Source of the DNA: Desulfobacterales bacterium
GTDB lineage: Bacteria; Desulfobacterota; DSM-4660; Desulfatiglandales; B25-G16
Direction of reading: 5' to 3'
Assembly (NCBI GenBank): GCA_013375385.1
Contig: JABXJY010000048.1
Span: 1-12,936, forward strand
DNA: 12,936 nt
A model generated the notes under the pieces. That model did not search any database. It was not told the origin of the DNA and worked only from the letters and a program-made list of their open reading frames with translations. Shown here piece by piece: positions 1-7,710 of the stretch (positions are counted from its first letter, which is position 1; each line of letters begins with the position of its first letter). Position numbers and translations under genes: made by a program.

Positions 1-63
1 GAGCATTTAGTCCCTTATGAATAGATTTGCGTTCAAAATGTGCAGAAAATTTTTTGCACCGGA

Positions 64-92
64 CGGAAAGCCTTTGCGGCAAAGGCTTTCCG
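64..92. other. Perfect 13-bp hairpin upstream of gcvH
   Basis: Bases 64-76 (CGGAAAGCCTTTG) are the exact reverse complement of 80-92, with a 3-nt loop CGG. No T-tract follows on either strand, so it is not a standard intrinsic terminator. It lies about 70 nt before the gcvH start and could be a leader-RNA hairpin or an mRNA-end stabiliser. All three forward frames of 1-157 hit stops early, so the leader is non-coding. I did not recognise a glycine riboswitch or a convincing sigma-70 or sigma-54 promoter here. Confidence 0.6.
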
Positions 93-163
93 AACAATGA
101 ATGGCGATTCAACTTTTTACAACCTGTTTGGTTCCGGCTTGTCCGGGTTAGGGAGGATTGACT

Positions 164-571
164 ATGAAATCCATCGATGAATTGAACCTGCCTGAGGATT
201 GTCGTTATACCCAGGATCATGAGTGGGCAAGACCTGAGGGCGACAAGGTAAGGGTTGGCATCAGCGACTATGCACAGGATCAGCTTGATGATATCGTATT
301 CGTGGAACTGCCGCAGGTGGGCGATACCTTTGAGAAGGGACAAGAATTCGGAACAGTGGAGTCAGTCAAAGCCGTTTCCGAACTGTATATGCCAGTTGGC
401 GGAGAGGTCATTGCGATAAACCCCGCTTTGGAAGACTCCCCCCAACTTGTTAACAAGAGTCCTTACGGCGAGGGCTGGATGATAGATGTTAAACCCGCTG
501 ATCCCACTGAGATGGATGCCCTCCTCAACAAACAGGCCTACCTGGAAATGCTAGGAAAAGGGGCTGAGTAA
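164..571 (+). CDS. gcvH: Glycine cleavage system H protein
   Basis: This is the lipoyl carrier protein of the cytoplasmic glycine cleavage complex. Its lipoyl arm shuttles the aminomethyl group from P-protein to T-protein and is then reoxidised by L-protein. The 135 residues contain the biotinyl/lipoyl-type fold, and the motif ESVKAVSEL carries the lipoylated lysine at Lys69. Length is close to the usual 125-135 residues. I start it at ATG 164, not the in-frame TTG at 158, because GGGAGG at 151-156 is 7 nt before the ATG. It is the first visible gene of a tight operon, and its stop codon abuts the gcvPA ATG. LipB and LipA, encoded downstream, would make the lipoyl group this protein needs. 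Confidence 0.96.
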   Translation: MKSIDELNLPEDCRYTQDHEWARPEGDKVRVGISDYAQDQLDDIVFVELPQVGDTFEKGQEFGTVESVKAVSELYMPVGGEVIAINPALEDSPQLVNKSPYGEGWMIDVKPADPTEMDALLNKQAYLEMLGKGAE

Positions 572-1903
572 ATGCGATACCTACCTCATACCAATGAAGA
601 TGTCTCTGCCATGTTGAAGGTGGTAGGGGTAGAGAGCCTCGATGGGCTATTTTCCACTGTCCCGGAGGATTGTCTAAAGAGAGAACCTCTCAACCTGCCC
701 GGTCCGCTGACCGAATGGGAACTGAATCTGCACATGGCATCACTTGGTGCCACTATGGCAACGATGCCAGAATACAAGTGTTTCGTGGGGGCTGGCAGCT
801 ACGAGCATTTTATACCTTCATCGGTCTTGAGTCTGCTCGGCCGCTCAGAGTTCGTCACAGCCTACACCCCTTACCAACCGGAAATTAGCCAGGGGACCCT
901 CCAAGGAATCTTCGAGTATCAAACCCTGGTATGCCATCTTCTGGGAATGGAGGTGGCCAACGCCTCCCTGTATGATGGCGCATCCGCTCTGGCCGAGGCA
1001 CTCCTCATGGCGATTCGCATCACCAAAAAAACGAAGGTTGCCATATCTGCCCTCATTCACCCTCATTACAGGGAAGTCGTCAGGACCTATCTCCGGCCCA
1101 CAGGATACGAGGTGGTGGAGCTTCCCTATTCAAAAAACGGGAAGACCGATCTTTCGGTGCTGGATGGAATGACTGAGCTGGCAGCTATCGCGGTCCAGTC
1201 GCCCAACTTCTTCGGCTGCATTGAGGATCTGGGCCCGGTTCATGAAAGGGCCTTGGAAACAGGGGCCATGTTTATTACCTCTTTCACAGAGGCCATTGCC
1301 TACGGACTCCTGAAAAACCCGGGGAGTTGCGGAGCTGATATTGTCTGCGGCGAGGGACAGAGCCTGGGTCTCCCCCAGTCCTTTGGTGGCCCGTCCCTCG
1401 GTGTCTTTGCAACTCAGATGAAGTATGTACGCAGGATGCCCGGTCGCCTGGTGGGTAAGACGGTTGACAAGACTGGCAAGAGGGGATTCGTCCTGACCCT
1501 GGCAACCAGGGAGCAGCATATCCGCAGGGAAAAGGCCACCTCGAATATATGCACCAACCAGGGCCTCTGTGCCTTGGGGGCGGCCATGTACATGGCCTCA
1601 CTCGGCAAGAACGGCATTCGAGAACTGGCCAGACTGAACTATGACAAGGCTGAATTCCTCAAGGGCCGGTTGAGGAAGGCCGGTCTTGAGATCAGGTTCG
1701 GCAGCCCCACATTCAATGAATTCGTCGTTAAGTTTCCGGACAGCTTTGAACCTACCTACAACAGATTGCTGAAAGAAAGGATTGTGGCCGGCTTGCCGCT
1801 TGCCCCCTACTATCCTGAACTGATCGATCATTATCTCATGTGCGTGACAGAAACCAAGACCAAAGAAGATATAGATAGCCTGGTTAGAGGAATCCAATCA
1901 TGA
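572..1903 (+). CDS. gcvPA: Glycine dehydrogenase (decarboxylating) subunit 1
   Basis: This is the N-terminal-half subunit of the P-protein (EC 1.4.4.2), which decarboxylates glycine with PLP and passes the aminomethyl group to lipoyl-GcvH. In many anaerobes and Gram-positives the roughly 950-residue P-protein is split into two genes, and this 443-residue protein has the usual length of the alpha half. Recognisable stretches are the N-terminal YLPHTNEDVSAML, then FVGAGSYEHFIPSSV, YTPYQPEISQGTLQ and SNICTNQGLCAL near the C-terminal third. It begins on the base after the gcvH stop, with AGGAAAAGGGG just upstream as ribosome site. It overlaps gcvPB by 4 nt (ATGA), consistent with translational coupling of two subunits needed in equal amounts. 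Confidence 0.96.
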   Translation: MRYLPHTNEDVSAMLKVVGVESLDGLFSTVPEDCLKREPLNLPGPLTEWELNLHMASLGATMATMPEYKCFVGAGSYEHFIPSSVLSLLGRSEFVTAYTPYQPEISQGTLQGIFEYQTLVCHLLGMEVANASLYDGASALAEALLMAIRITKKTKVAISALIHPHYREVVRTYLRPTGYEVVELPYSKNGKTDLSVLDGMTELAAIAVQSPNFFGCIEDLGPVHERALETGAMFITSFTEAIAYGLLKNPGSCGADIVCGEGQSLGLPQSFGGPSLGVFATQMKYVRRMPGRLVGKTVDKTGKRGFVLTLATREQHIRREKATSNICTNQGLCALGAAMYMASLGKNGIRELARLNYDKAEFLKGRLRKAGLEIRFGSPTFNEFVVKFPDSFEPTYNRLLKERIVAGLPLAPYYPELIDHYLMCVTETKTKEDIDSLVRGIQS

Positions 1904-3357
1904 GCGAGACATCAGGAACTACCGGATTGCTCTTGAATGAACCGCTCCTATGGGAAAGAGGTGGTAAGGGAAGGTGTGGGTTTTCCATGCCCAGACGGGA
2001 TGTTGAATCCTTTCCGATCGAGCAAGGCCTTGTTGGTGCTGTCCCTGATTTTCCCGAGCTCAGCGAGGTGGATGTTGTCAGACATTACACCCGGCTTTCC
2101 CAGTGGAATTTTGGAGTGGACACAGGTATGTATCCCCTGGGTTCGTGCACCATGAAGTATAATCCCAAGGTAAACGAGAAGTATGCAAGCCTACCTCGAT
2201 TTGCAGGGGCCCACCCCTATCTTCCAGCCCAACTGGTCCAGGGAGCACTCAGGCTCATGTATGACCTTGAGCGTTTCCTTGCAGAAATCACCGGGATGGA
2301 TGCAACCTCCCTCCAACCGGCAGCCGGTGCCCAGGGGGAGCTGGCGGGCATTATGCTCATCCATGCCTACCTTAAGAGCAAGGGAATGAAGCGTTCCAAG
2401 ATCATTGTTCCTGATACGGCCCACGGTACCAACCCTGCAAGTTCTGCCCTGTGTGGTTATCGTCCGATTCCGGTCAAATCCAATGAGCACGGAATTATTT
2501 CTCCGGAGGCCGTAGCAGGCGTCATGGACGAGGATGTGGCCGGGATCATGCTAACCAATCCTAACACCCTGGGACTGTTTGAGGAAAACATAAGAAAAAT
2601 CAGTGAAATCGTACATGGCAAAGGTGGACAGCTCTATTGTGATGGTGCAAACATGAATGCAGTCATGGGCATTGTGCAGATGGGAAAGGTTGGGGTTGAT
2701 GTGATACACCTGAATCTCCATAAGACATTCTCGGCACCTCATGGGGGCGGAGGGCCCGGCTCCGGTCCCATATGCGTCAGGAACCACCTCGAGCCCTTCC
2801 TGCCCGTTCCTCGGGTAGTCAAGGAAAACGAGGCCTATGTCCTTTCATATGATTACCCGCAGTCCATTGGAAAGGTCCACAGCTTTTACGGAAATTTTGG
2901 GGTTATGGTCAAGGCTTACACCTACATCCTGAGTATGGGACCGGAGGACCTCAAGAAGGCAAGCCAACTAGCTGTGCTAAATGCAAATTATATAAAAGAG
3001 GGTCTCAAGGGAGTGTTCGAGCTTCCCTATGATAGACCCTGCATGCACGAATGTGTGTTGAGCGATAAGAGGCAAAGGAGCTACAAGATCTCCACCTTAG
3101 ATATTGCGAAGCGCCTCATAGATTACGGCTTTCATCCTCCCACGATCTATTTTCCTCTGGTTGTTCAGGGCGCGATTATGATCGAGCCCACGGAGACCGA
3201 ATCAAAGGAAACCCTAGATGAGTTCATAGAGGCCTGCAAGTCCATAGCCAAAGAGGCGGAAGAGAATCCCGGCCTGCTTCTTGAGGCCCCGACGCGAAGC
3301 AAGGTGAGGCGGCTCGATGAAGTGATGGCGGCACGCAAGCCGTGTCTTTCAGATTGA
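1900..3357 (+). CDS. gcvPB: Glycine dehydrogenase (decarboxylating) subunit 2
   Basis: This is the C-terminal-half, PLP-binding subunit of the glycine cleavage P-protein. It is 485 residues long, normal for the family. The motif HLNLHKTFSAPHGGGGPGSG carries the Schiff-base lysine at Lys275. Other family landmarks are GMYPLGSCTMKYNPK in the N-terminal quarter and PDTAHGTNPASSAL near residue 175. The start codon overlaps the gcvPA stop in an ATGA. A 63-nt gap follows before lpdA. It holds a 7-T run (3368-3374) after a 4-bp inverted repeat, too weak for me to call a terminator. The protein should form an alpha2-beta2 complex with GcvPA in the cytoplasm. Confidence 0.96.
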   Translation: MSETSGTTGLLLNEPLLWERGGKGRCGFSMPRRDVESFPIEQGLVGAVPDFPELSEVDVVRHYTRLSQWNFGVDTGMYPLGSCTMKYNPKVNEKYASLPRFAGAHPYLPAQLVQGALRLMYDLERFLAEITGMDATSLQPAAGAQGELAGIMLIHAYLKSKGMKRSKIIVPDTAHGTNPASSALCGYRPIPVKSNEHGIISPEAVAGVMDEDVAGIMLTNPNTLGLFEENIRKISEIVHGKGGQLYCDGANMNAVMGIVQMGKVGVDVIHLNLHKTFSAPHGGGGPGSGPICVRNHLEPFLPVPRVVKENEAYVLSYDYPQSIGKVHSFYGNFGVMVKAYTYILSMGPEDLKKASQLAVLNANYIKEGLKGVFELPYDRPCMHECVLSDKRQRSYKISTLDIAKRLIDYGFHPPTIYFPLVVQGAIMIEPTETESKETLDEFIEACKSIAKEAEENPGLLLEAPTRSKVRRLDEVMAARKPCLSD

Positions 3358-3420
3358 GTGAAAACTCTTTTTTTGGGATCGACTCGGAATGAGAGATGTT
3401 CATAGAGAGGCCCGGAAGGG

Positions 3421-4866
3421 ATGAGCACGCGAATAACGATTCTTGGGGCAGGATCGGGCGGCTATATTGCCGCCATCAGGGCCGCCCAGTTGGGGGCACA
3501 GGTCACCGTCATCGAGCGGGACAAGGTCGGCGGGGTCTGTCTCAACTGGGGATGTATCCCAACCAAGATATTCAAAACCACAGCCGAACTCATGGAGAAG
3601 TTCCGAAGGGCCCACGAACTGGGAGTGGAGGCGGAGGGAGAGCTTAGACCCAACATGACGCGGCTCATGGACCGAAAGCAGGAGGTGATCGGTAACCTCG
3701 CTACGGGCATCCTGAAGATCCTCAAGAGCTACAAGATCCAATACATGAGAGGCGAAGGCCATGTGCTTGAGCCGAACAGGGTGAGGGTAAAAGGAACGGA
3801 CAACAGCATCGTGGATGTTAACTCCGGCAAGCTGATTTTGGCCACTGGCTCCCGTCCCTTAGACATTCCCGCTTTCCCCTTTGACGGAGAGAAGATCCTT
3901 TCAAGCGACGACGCCATCAATCTCCAGGAGGTCCCCGAGTCAATCTTGGTCGTCGGGGGCGGGGCCATCGGATGTGAGTTTGCATTCATTTTTGCATCTC
4001 TCGGTTCCGAAGTGACCGTAGTGGAGGCCATGTCACGCATGCTTCCACTTCCATCAGTTGATGATGACTGTTCAAAGGTTATCCAGCGAGAAATGAAAAA
4101 ACGGAAGATAAGATTCATGGTCAACCGGACCGTAGAAAAAGTCGAGGAAGACGGTAAAAAGGTTCGTGTTACCATCGGGCCTTCCCCTTTCAGTCAGGAA
4201 TTGAAAGGAAAGGAACTAACACCTCCGACGGTGGAAGTGGACAGGGTACTGGTGTGTATCGGTCGCAAACCCAATACCGCTGGCGCTGGCCTTGAAAGAC
4301 TTGGGGTTAAGATGGACGATAAGGGATGGATCGTGGCTAACGAGCGGATGGAGACCAATGTGCCCCATGTGTACGCCATTGGGGACATACTGGGACCGTC
4401 CAAGATCATGCTCGCCCACGTTGCCTCCGCCGAGGGGATGGTTGCCGCGGGGAACGCCCTGGGGGGGAATCGAGGGATGAATTACGCTGTGGTGCCCTTC
4501 GGAGTTTTCACCTTTCCTGAGGTAGCCTGTGTCGGCCTGACAGAGAACCAGGCGAGGGAGCAGGGGTCTGATGTAAGGGCGGATACCTTCCTTCTCAGGG
4601 TCCTGGGAAGGGCACAGGCCATGGGAGAAATCGCGGGACAGGTCAAGATCGTCTCGGACACGCAGACCAAGAAGATCCTGGGGGTTCATATCGTCGGACC
4701 ATACGCGGCAGACCTCATTTCGGAGGGGACTCTCGCCATCCAAATGGGCGCTACGGTCAAAGATCTGGCAGAATCAATCCATGCCCATCCCACCCTCTCC
4801 GAAGCCGTTATGGAAGCTTCATACAAGGCCCTCGATGCTCCTCTGCACTACCTCAGGGAGCATTGA
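3421..4866 (+). CDS. lpdA: Dihydrolipoyl dehydrogenase (glycine cleavage L protein)
   Basis: This FAD flavoprotein reoxidises the dihydrolipoyl arm of GcvH and reduces NAD+ (EC 1.8.1.4). At 481 residues it is a standard class I pyridine nucleotide-disulfide oxidoreductase. It has an N-terminal FAD loop GAGSGG (9-14), the redox disulfide GGVCLNWGCIPTK (Cys40 and Cys45), a central NAD-binding GGGAIG, and the C-terminal HAHPTLSE with catalytic His456 and Glu461. There is no N-terminal lipoyl domain. A stop at 3403 in the same frame excludes a longer N-terminus. The purine-rich GGAAGGG touches the ATG and AGAGG lies about 10 nt upstream, so the ribosome site is unusually close or ambiguous. Position between gcvPB and lipB implies the L-protein role; service to other 2-oxoacid dehydrogenases is possible. 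Confidence 0.95.
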   Translation: MSTRITILGAGSGGYIAAIRAAQLGAQVTVIERDKVGGVCLNWGCIPTKIFKTTAELMEKFRRAHELGVEAEGELRPNMTRLMDRKQEVIGNLATGILKILKSYKIQYMRGEGHVLEPNRVRVKGTDNSIVDVNSGKLILATGSRPLDIPAFPFDGEKILSSDDAINLQEVPESILVVGGGAIGCEFAFIFASLGSEVTVVEAMSRMLPLPSVDDDCSKVIQREMKKRKIRFMVNRTVEKVEEDGKKVRVTIGPSPFSQELKGKELTPPTVEVDRVLVCIGRKPNTAGAGLERLGVKMDDKGWIVANERMETNVPHVYAIGDILGPSKIMLAHVASAEGMVAAGNALGGNRGMNYAVVPFGVFTFPEVACVGLTENQAREQGSDVRADTFLLRVLGRAQAMGEIAGQVKIVSDTQTKKILGVHIVGPYAADLISEGTLAIQMGATVKDLAESIHAHPTLSEAVMEASYKALDAPLHYLREH

Positions 4867-4879
4867 CCAGGAGGGAGAT

Positions 4880-5608
4880 ATGGGCGCAACTACGGGACGA
4901 TGGCTCTGCGCAGAGGCACCCTCCATGGATTACCGCAAGGCCCTGGAACTGCAGCGTGCGTTGGTGGATGCAAAGACCACTGCAAGGCTGAGTCAGGATG
5001 TGCTTATGTTGCTTGAACACCCGCCGGTGTTCACTCTGGGACGTCAGGGGAGCCGTGAGCACCTGCTGGTGGCCGAGGCCTTTCTTGAATCGCGACGAAT
5101 TCGAGTTGTCCATGCAGAACGGGGAGGGGATATCACTTATCACGGACCAGGGCAGCTCGTCGGTTACCCGGTAGTAGATCTGAGGAAGGGTCGTTGGAAG
5201 GTTGTCGATTTCGTAGGAGCCCTGGAGGAAGTCATGATCCGCACGGTGGCGGATTGGGGGATCAGGGCAGGCCGAGACCCCATGAACCGCGGTGTCTGGG
5301 TGGGAACGTCTAAGATCGGCAGCGTGGGAATTGCCGTGCATCGGGCGGTGAGCTTTCACGGGTTTGCCCTCAACGTGAACACATCACTGGCGCCCTTCAG
5401 TTGGATTCATCCATGCGGCCTGCAAGGCGTCCACATGACCTCTATGCAGCGGCTCCTGGGCAAGGAGATCCCAATTGAGGATGTTCGGTGTGCCATTGCT
5501 TTGCACATCCAGGAGATCTTTGGCGTGGAAATGGAGCAGGTGAGCCTGGAGGATATCTATCTCCTGCTTGGCACTGAGGCCCAGGCACTGGGCAGAGAGA
5601 TGATGTGA
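4880..5608 (+). CDS. lipB: Octanoyltransferase (lipoate biosynthesis)
   Basis: LipB moves octanoate from octanoyl-ACP to the lipoyl-domain lysine of acceptor proteins such as GcvH (EC 2.3.1.181), the first step of endogenous lipoylation. I start it at ATG 4880, preceded by AGGAGGGAG and 13 nt after the lpdA stop; the frame is open further upstream but that would overlap lpdA by about 85 nt. The resulting 242 residues are slightly longer than the common 210-230. Family signatures are RGGDITYHGPGQLVGYP, GTSKIGSVGI with catalytic Lys145, and HPCG with the acyl-thioester cysteine Cys179. The last ATG-TGA of the gene provides the overlapping GTG start of lipA, so the two lipoylation steps are likely translationally coupled. 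Confidence 0.95.
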   Translation: MGATTGRWLCAEAPSMDYRKALELQRALVDAKTTARLSQDVLMLLEHPPVFTLGRQGSREHLLVAEAFLESRRIRVVHAERGGDITYHGPGQLVGYPVVDLRKGRWKVVDFVGALEEVMIRTVADWGIRAGRDPMNRGVWVGTSKIGSVGIAVHRAVSFHGFALNVNTSLAPFSWIHPCGLQGVHMTSMQRLLGKEIPIEDVRCAIALHIQEIFGVEMEQVSLEDIYLLLGTEAQALGREMM

Positions 5609-6489
5609 GCTCGGATCACGGGCAAAGGTCACGTTTACGCAAACCGCCGTGGCTGAAGCGGAGGATCCCAGCCGGAGCTACCTACCGAGAGGTACACAGG
5701 ATCCTCCAGAGGTGCACGCTTCACACCGTCTGTCAGGAAGCCCATTGCCCCAATCAGGGGGAGTGCTTCTCTCAGGGCACCGCCACCTTCCTGATCCTGG
5801 GAGACCGTTGCACGCGCAACTGCCGTTTCTGCGCGGTGGCCCATGGTCCTGTAGGACCTCCAGACATTGACGAGCCCCGCAGGGTGGCTGAGGCTGTCCA
5901 GAGTATGGGACTTCGGTTCGTGGTCGTCACATCGGTCACCCGGGACGACCTTCCCGATGGCGGGTCAGGGCACTTTGCACGGACGATCAGGGAGATACGC
6001 CGCCGGGTTCCCAAGGCCCGGATTGAGGTCCTGGTGCCTGATTTTCAGGGTTCCAATAGGGCACTTAGAACTGTGGTAGAGGCCCGGCCAGATGTGATTA
6101 ACCACAACCTGGAAACCGTACCCCGCCTCTATCCAAAGGTCCGGCCGGGGGCCGGCTACCATAGATCTGTGCGGTTACTCAAGCAGGTTCGGGGGTTTTC
6201 CCCTCATATCCCAACCAAGTCAGGCCTCATGGTGGGGCTGGGGGAATCCCCAGAAGAACTCAGGCAGGCTCTTTTTGAACTCCTGGAGGCCGAGTGCCGA
6301 ATGCTTACCCTTGGCCAGTACCTCCAGCCCTCCAGGGATCACCTGCCTGTGGAGCGCTTCCTCCCTCCGGAGGCCTTTGAGCAGTGGCGGGAGGTCGCAC
6401 TGGAGATGGGGTTCCGGGAGGTTGCCAGTGGTCCCTTCGTGCGAAGCTCTTACCGCGCAGGAGAGCTCTACGAGACCTTAGAGAGGTAG
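5605..6489 (+). CDS. lipA: Lipoyl synthase (radical SAM)
   Basis: LipA inserts two sulfur atoms at C6 and C8 of the protein-bound octanoyl chain (EC 2.8.1.8), completing the lipoyl cofactor on GcvH. The 294 residues carry both iron-sulfur sites of the family. The auxiliary cluster motif is C-X4-C-X5-C at Cys43, Cys48 and Cys54; the radical-SAM motif is CTRNCRFC at Cys69, Cys73 and Cys76. The conserved RSSY serine near the C-terminus, a ligand of the auxiliary cluster in known structures, is present. It starts with GTG inside the lipB stop region (GTGA, 4-nt overlap); no in-frame ATG offers a better start ahead of the cluster motif. It is the last gene of the glycine cleavage/lipoylation operon, and no clear terminator follows. 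Confidence 0.96.
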   Translation: MSSDHGQRSRLRKPPWLKRRIPAGATYREVHRILQRCTLHTVCQEAHCPNQGECFSQGTATFLILGDRCTRNCRFCAVAHGPVGPPDIDEPRRVAEAVQSMGLRFVVVTSVTRDDLPDGGSGHFARTIREIRRRVPKARIEVLVPDFQGSNRALRTVVEARPDVINHNLETVPRLYPKVRPGAGYHRSVRLLKQVRGFSPHIPTKSGLMVGLGESPEELRQALFELLEAECRMLTLGQYLQPSRDHLPVERFLPPEAFEQWREVALEMGFREVASGPFVRSSYRAGELYETLER

Positions 6490-6491
6490 TC

Positions 6492-6720
6492 GGTCACGGG
6501 AAAGAGGTATTTGGGCTGGTTTCGCTTGGTTTAGTTATGGGGACTTTGGTGTTTGCTGAATCAGGTGCCCCTAACTTTGGTTCGTACTTTACTGGTTACA
6601 TCTTTGATCTTTTGGGTAGCTATGAGCGAGCTTTCTGGATGAGCATAGCTGTCTCTGTTATGGGCATTATGCTGACCTGGCTTTTGAAACCGGTCATCCA
6701 CCTACCCCTTTACGGCGAAG
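6492..6720 (+). pseudogene. C-terminal remnant of an MFS transporter
   Basis: Directly after lipA, one frame reads GKEVFGLVSLGLVMGT, then GSYFTGYIFDLLGSYERAFW and a hydrophobic helix ending in TWLLKP. This is the pattern of the last two transmembrane helices of major facilitator superfamily permeases: a helix after a K/R-x-FG motif, a G-Y-IFD-x-x-GSY loop, then a final helix. Nothing of the other ten helices is present, there is no plausible start codon or ribosome site, and the frame runs on without a stop into the next gene. Codon choice is AT-richer than in lipA. I infer the scar of a deletion or rearrangement that joined the end of the lip operon to the 3' end of a lost permease gene. The family match comes from pattern recognition, not alignment. 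Confidence 0.65.
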
Positions 6721-6793
6721 GAAAACTCTTGTATAGTAACTCTATTCTAGTTTCAAAGGGGAGGGAACCTTTTATTTCGAAAGGAGGGCTTTT

Positions 6794-7168
6794 ATGGCGA
6801 ACATCGACCACGTGCACATCCACGCAAGTGACCCTGCCAAGACAATCGAGTTCTTCGAGAATTTTTTCGGGGCACGGGTGATCCAGGAATTCGAGAACCT
6901 GGGAAGAAAACTAACCGTCATGTCCCTGGGTGATAAATCCAAGTTATCCATTCTGCACGTCCCTCCGGCAGTGGAGCAACCGAAACCGGAGATGGCAAGC
7001 ATCGACCACATCGGCATCGCCGTGGAAAATATCGAGGAACTGATCCATCGACTGAAAGAAAATGGCTTCCTCTTTCCCGTAGATGTAACTCGATCCCCAT
7101 CCGGGGCCAAAATCGCTTTCTGCCTGGGACCTGATAACGTCTACCTGGAACTTATAGAGAGACCCTAA
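6794..7168 (+). CDS. VOC-superfamily (glyoxalase-fold) protein
   Basis: The 124 residues form two similar halves, each opening with an IDH motif (IDHVHIHA at 4-11, IDHIGIAV at 70-77). This is the paired beta-alpha-beta-beta-beta arrangement of the vicinal oxygen chelate superfamily, which includes glyoxalase I, methylmalonyl-CoA epimerase and extradiol dioxygenases. Expected metal ligands are one His or Glu per half: His6 (or His8), His72 and Glu119 (in YLELIE) are present. The first-half position that normally carries a glutamate reads KLSILH, placing Ser52 there. The substrate cannot be told. A strong ribosome site (AAAGGAGGG) precedes the ATG. It is separated from lipA by a transporter remnant, so no functional link to lipoylation is implied. 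Confidence 0.85.
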   Translation: MANIDHVHIHASDPAKTIEFFENFFGARVIQEFENLGRKLTVMSLGDKSKLSILHVPPAVEQPKPEMASIDHIGIAVENIEELIHRLKENGFLFPVDVTRSPSGAKIAFCLGPDNVYLELIERP

Positions 7169-7348
7169 CATATGTCCAGGGCTGATGCCTGGGGAAATCC
7201 GATATCCTAAAATAGGCTCCCTAGCTGAGTGAGTCACTATTCACCGCCCGCTTGTCCCGCCCCTACGGGCTTCCCTCGAGATACAAAGCCCGCAGAGAGA
7301 GTTCTTTCTTATTTCTTTTCGCTGACCCCGGAGGAATAGGCTCCGCAA
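7169..7348. other. Intergenic region between convergent genes
   Basis: This 180-nt stretch separates the VOC gene (+) from the antitoxin-type gene (-), both ending here. It contains a small inverted repeat (CCAGG at 7176-7180 with CCTGG at 7188-7192) and a second one (GCCCG / CGGGC around 7240-7270). Neither has a T-tract, so neither is a convincing terminator. A 10-base direct repeat, AATAGGCTCC, occurs at 7211-7220 and 7335-7344. I see no gene here. Confidence 0.5.
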
Positions 7349-7708
7349 TCACGCCGCAAGTCTAAGCCGCGCTTCCAAAATATCCCAGGGCACTTCTATC
7401 TTGTCATCTTTGGTACGGTTAATTAATCCGATACTCTCCAGTCGCCGCACATCTGTGTGAACGTTTTTGTAATCCCGTCTCAGCTCATTGGCCAGAGAGC
7501 GCACGCTCATCGGCCCGTTTGTGCGCAACGTTTTCAATAACACCCACCGTCCTGATGTAAGTGTCTTGAGCAGCGTTTCCAGGTTTTCGAAATACAGCCG
7601 CTCTTCGGCTTCCACTTTCTCCCCGCGCTCCGCTCGCTTCCATACGTCGATAAAGCCTTTGGCTGTCCTCGCGGAATCGCCGACCCCAATCTGGATCTCT
7701 TTCTTCAT
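7349..7708 (-). CDS. Winged-helix antitoxin, HVO_A0114/TumA type
   Basis: This 119-residue protein is a predicted DNA-binding antitoxin of the type usually annotated HVO_A0114-family putative DNA-binding protein, the standard partner of TumE toxins. The N-terminal third contains the family-like WKRAERGE and RLYFENLETLL. Residues about 55-96 form a MarR/ArsR-like winged helix (MSVRSLANELRRDYKNVHTD), followed by a short acidic/basic tail. It lies 2 nt after the toxin stop codon. Its ribosome site AAGGAGGGG lies inside the last toxin codons, close to consensus, so the antitoxin should be translated strongly. By analogy with type II systems it would bind TumE and, through its winged helix, the palindrome upstream of the pair. 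Family assignment is from motif recall; neutralising activity is inferred. Confidence 0.85.
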   Translation of the reverse strand: MKKEIQIGVGDSARTAKGFIDVWKRAERGEKVEAEERLYFENLETLLKTLTSGRWVLLKTLRTNGPMSVRSLANELRRDYKNVHTDVRRLESIGLINRTKDDKIEVPWDILEARLRLAA

Positions 7709-7710
7709 TT

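Noticed and set aside
1..163. Glycine riboswitch upstream of gcvH.
   Set aside because: I could not recognise the conserved glycine aptamer core in this stretch. The leader may extend beyond the window, so absence is not proven.
158..163. TTG at 158 as gcvH start.
   Set aside because: It lies only 1 nt after GGGAGG, too close for initiation; ATG 164 is correctly spaced.
1130..1519. Long minus-strand open frame (129 codons) inside gcvPA.
   Set aside because: It is a shadow of the well-supported gcvPA reading frame with no ribosome site or family motif.
3356..3374. GAGT-GAAA-ACTC followed by seven Ts after gcvPB, resembling a terminator.
   Set aside because: The stem is only 4 bp, too weak to terminate, and lpdA follows within the same functional operon. 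It could at most cause pausing.
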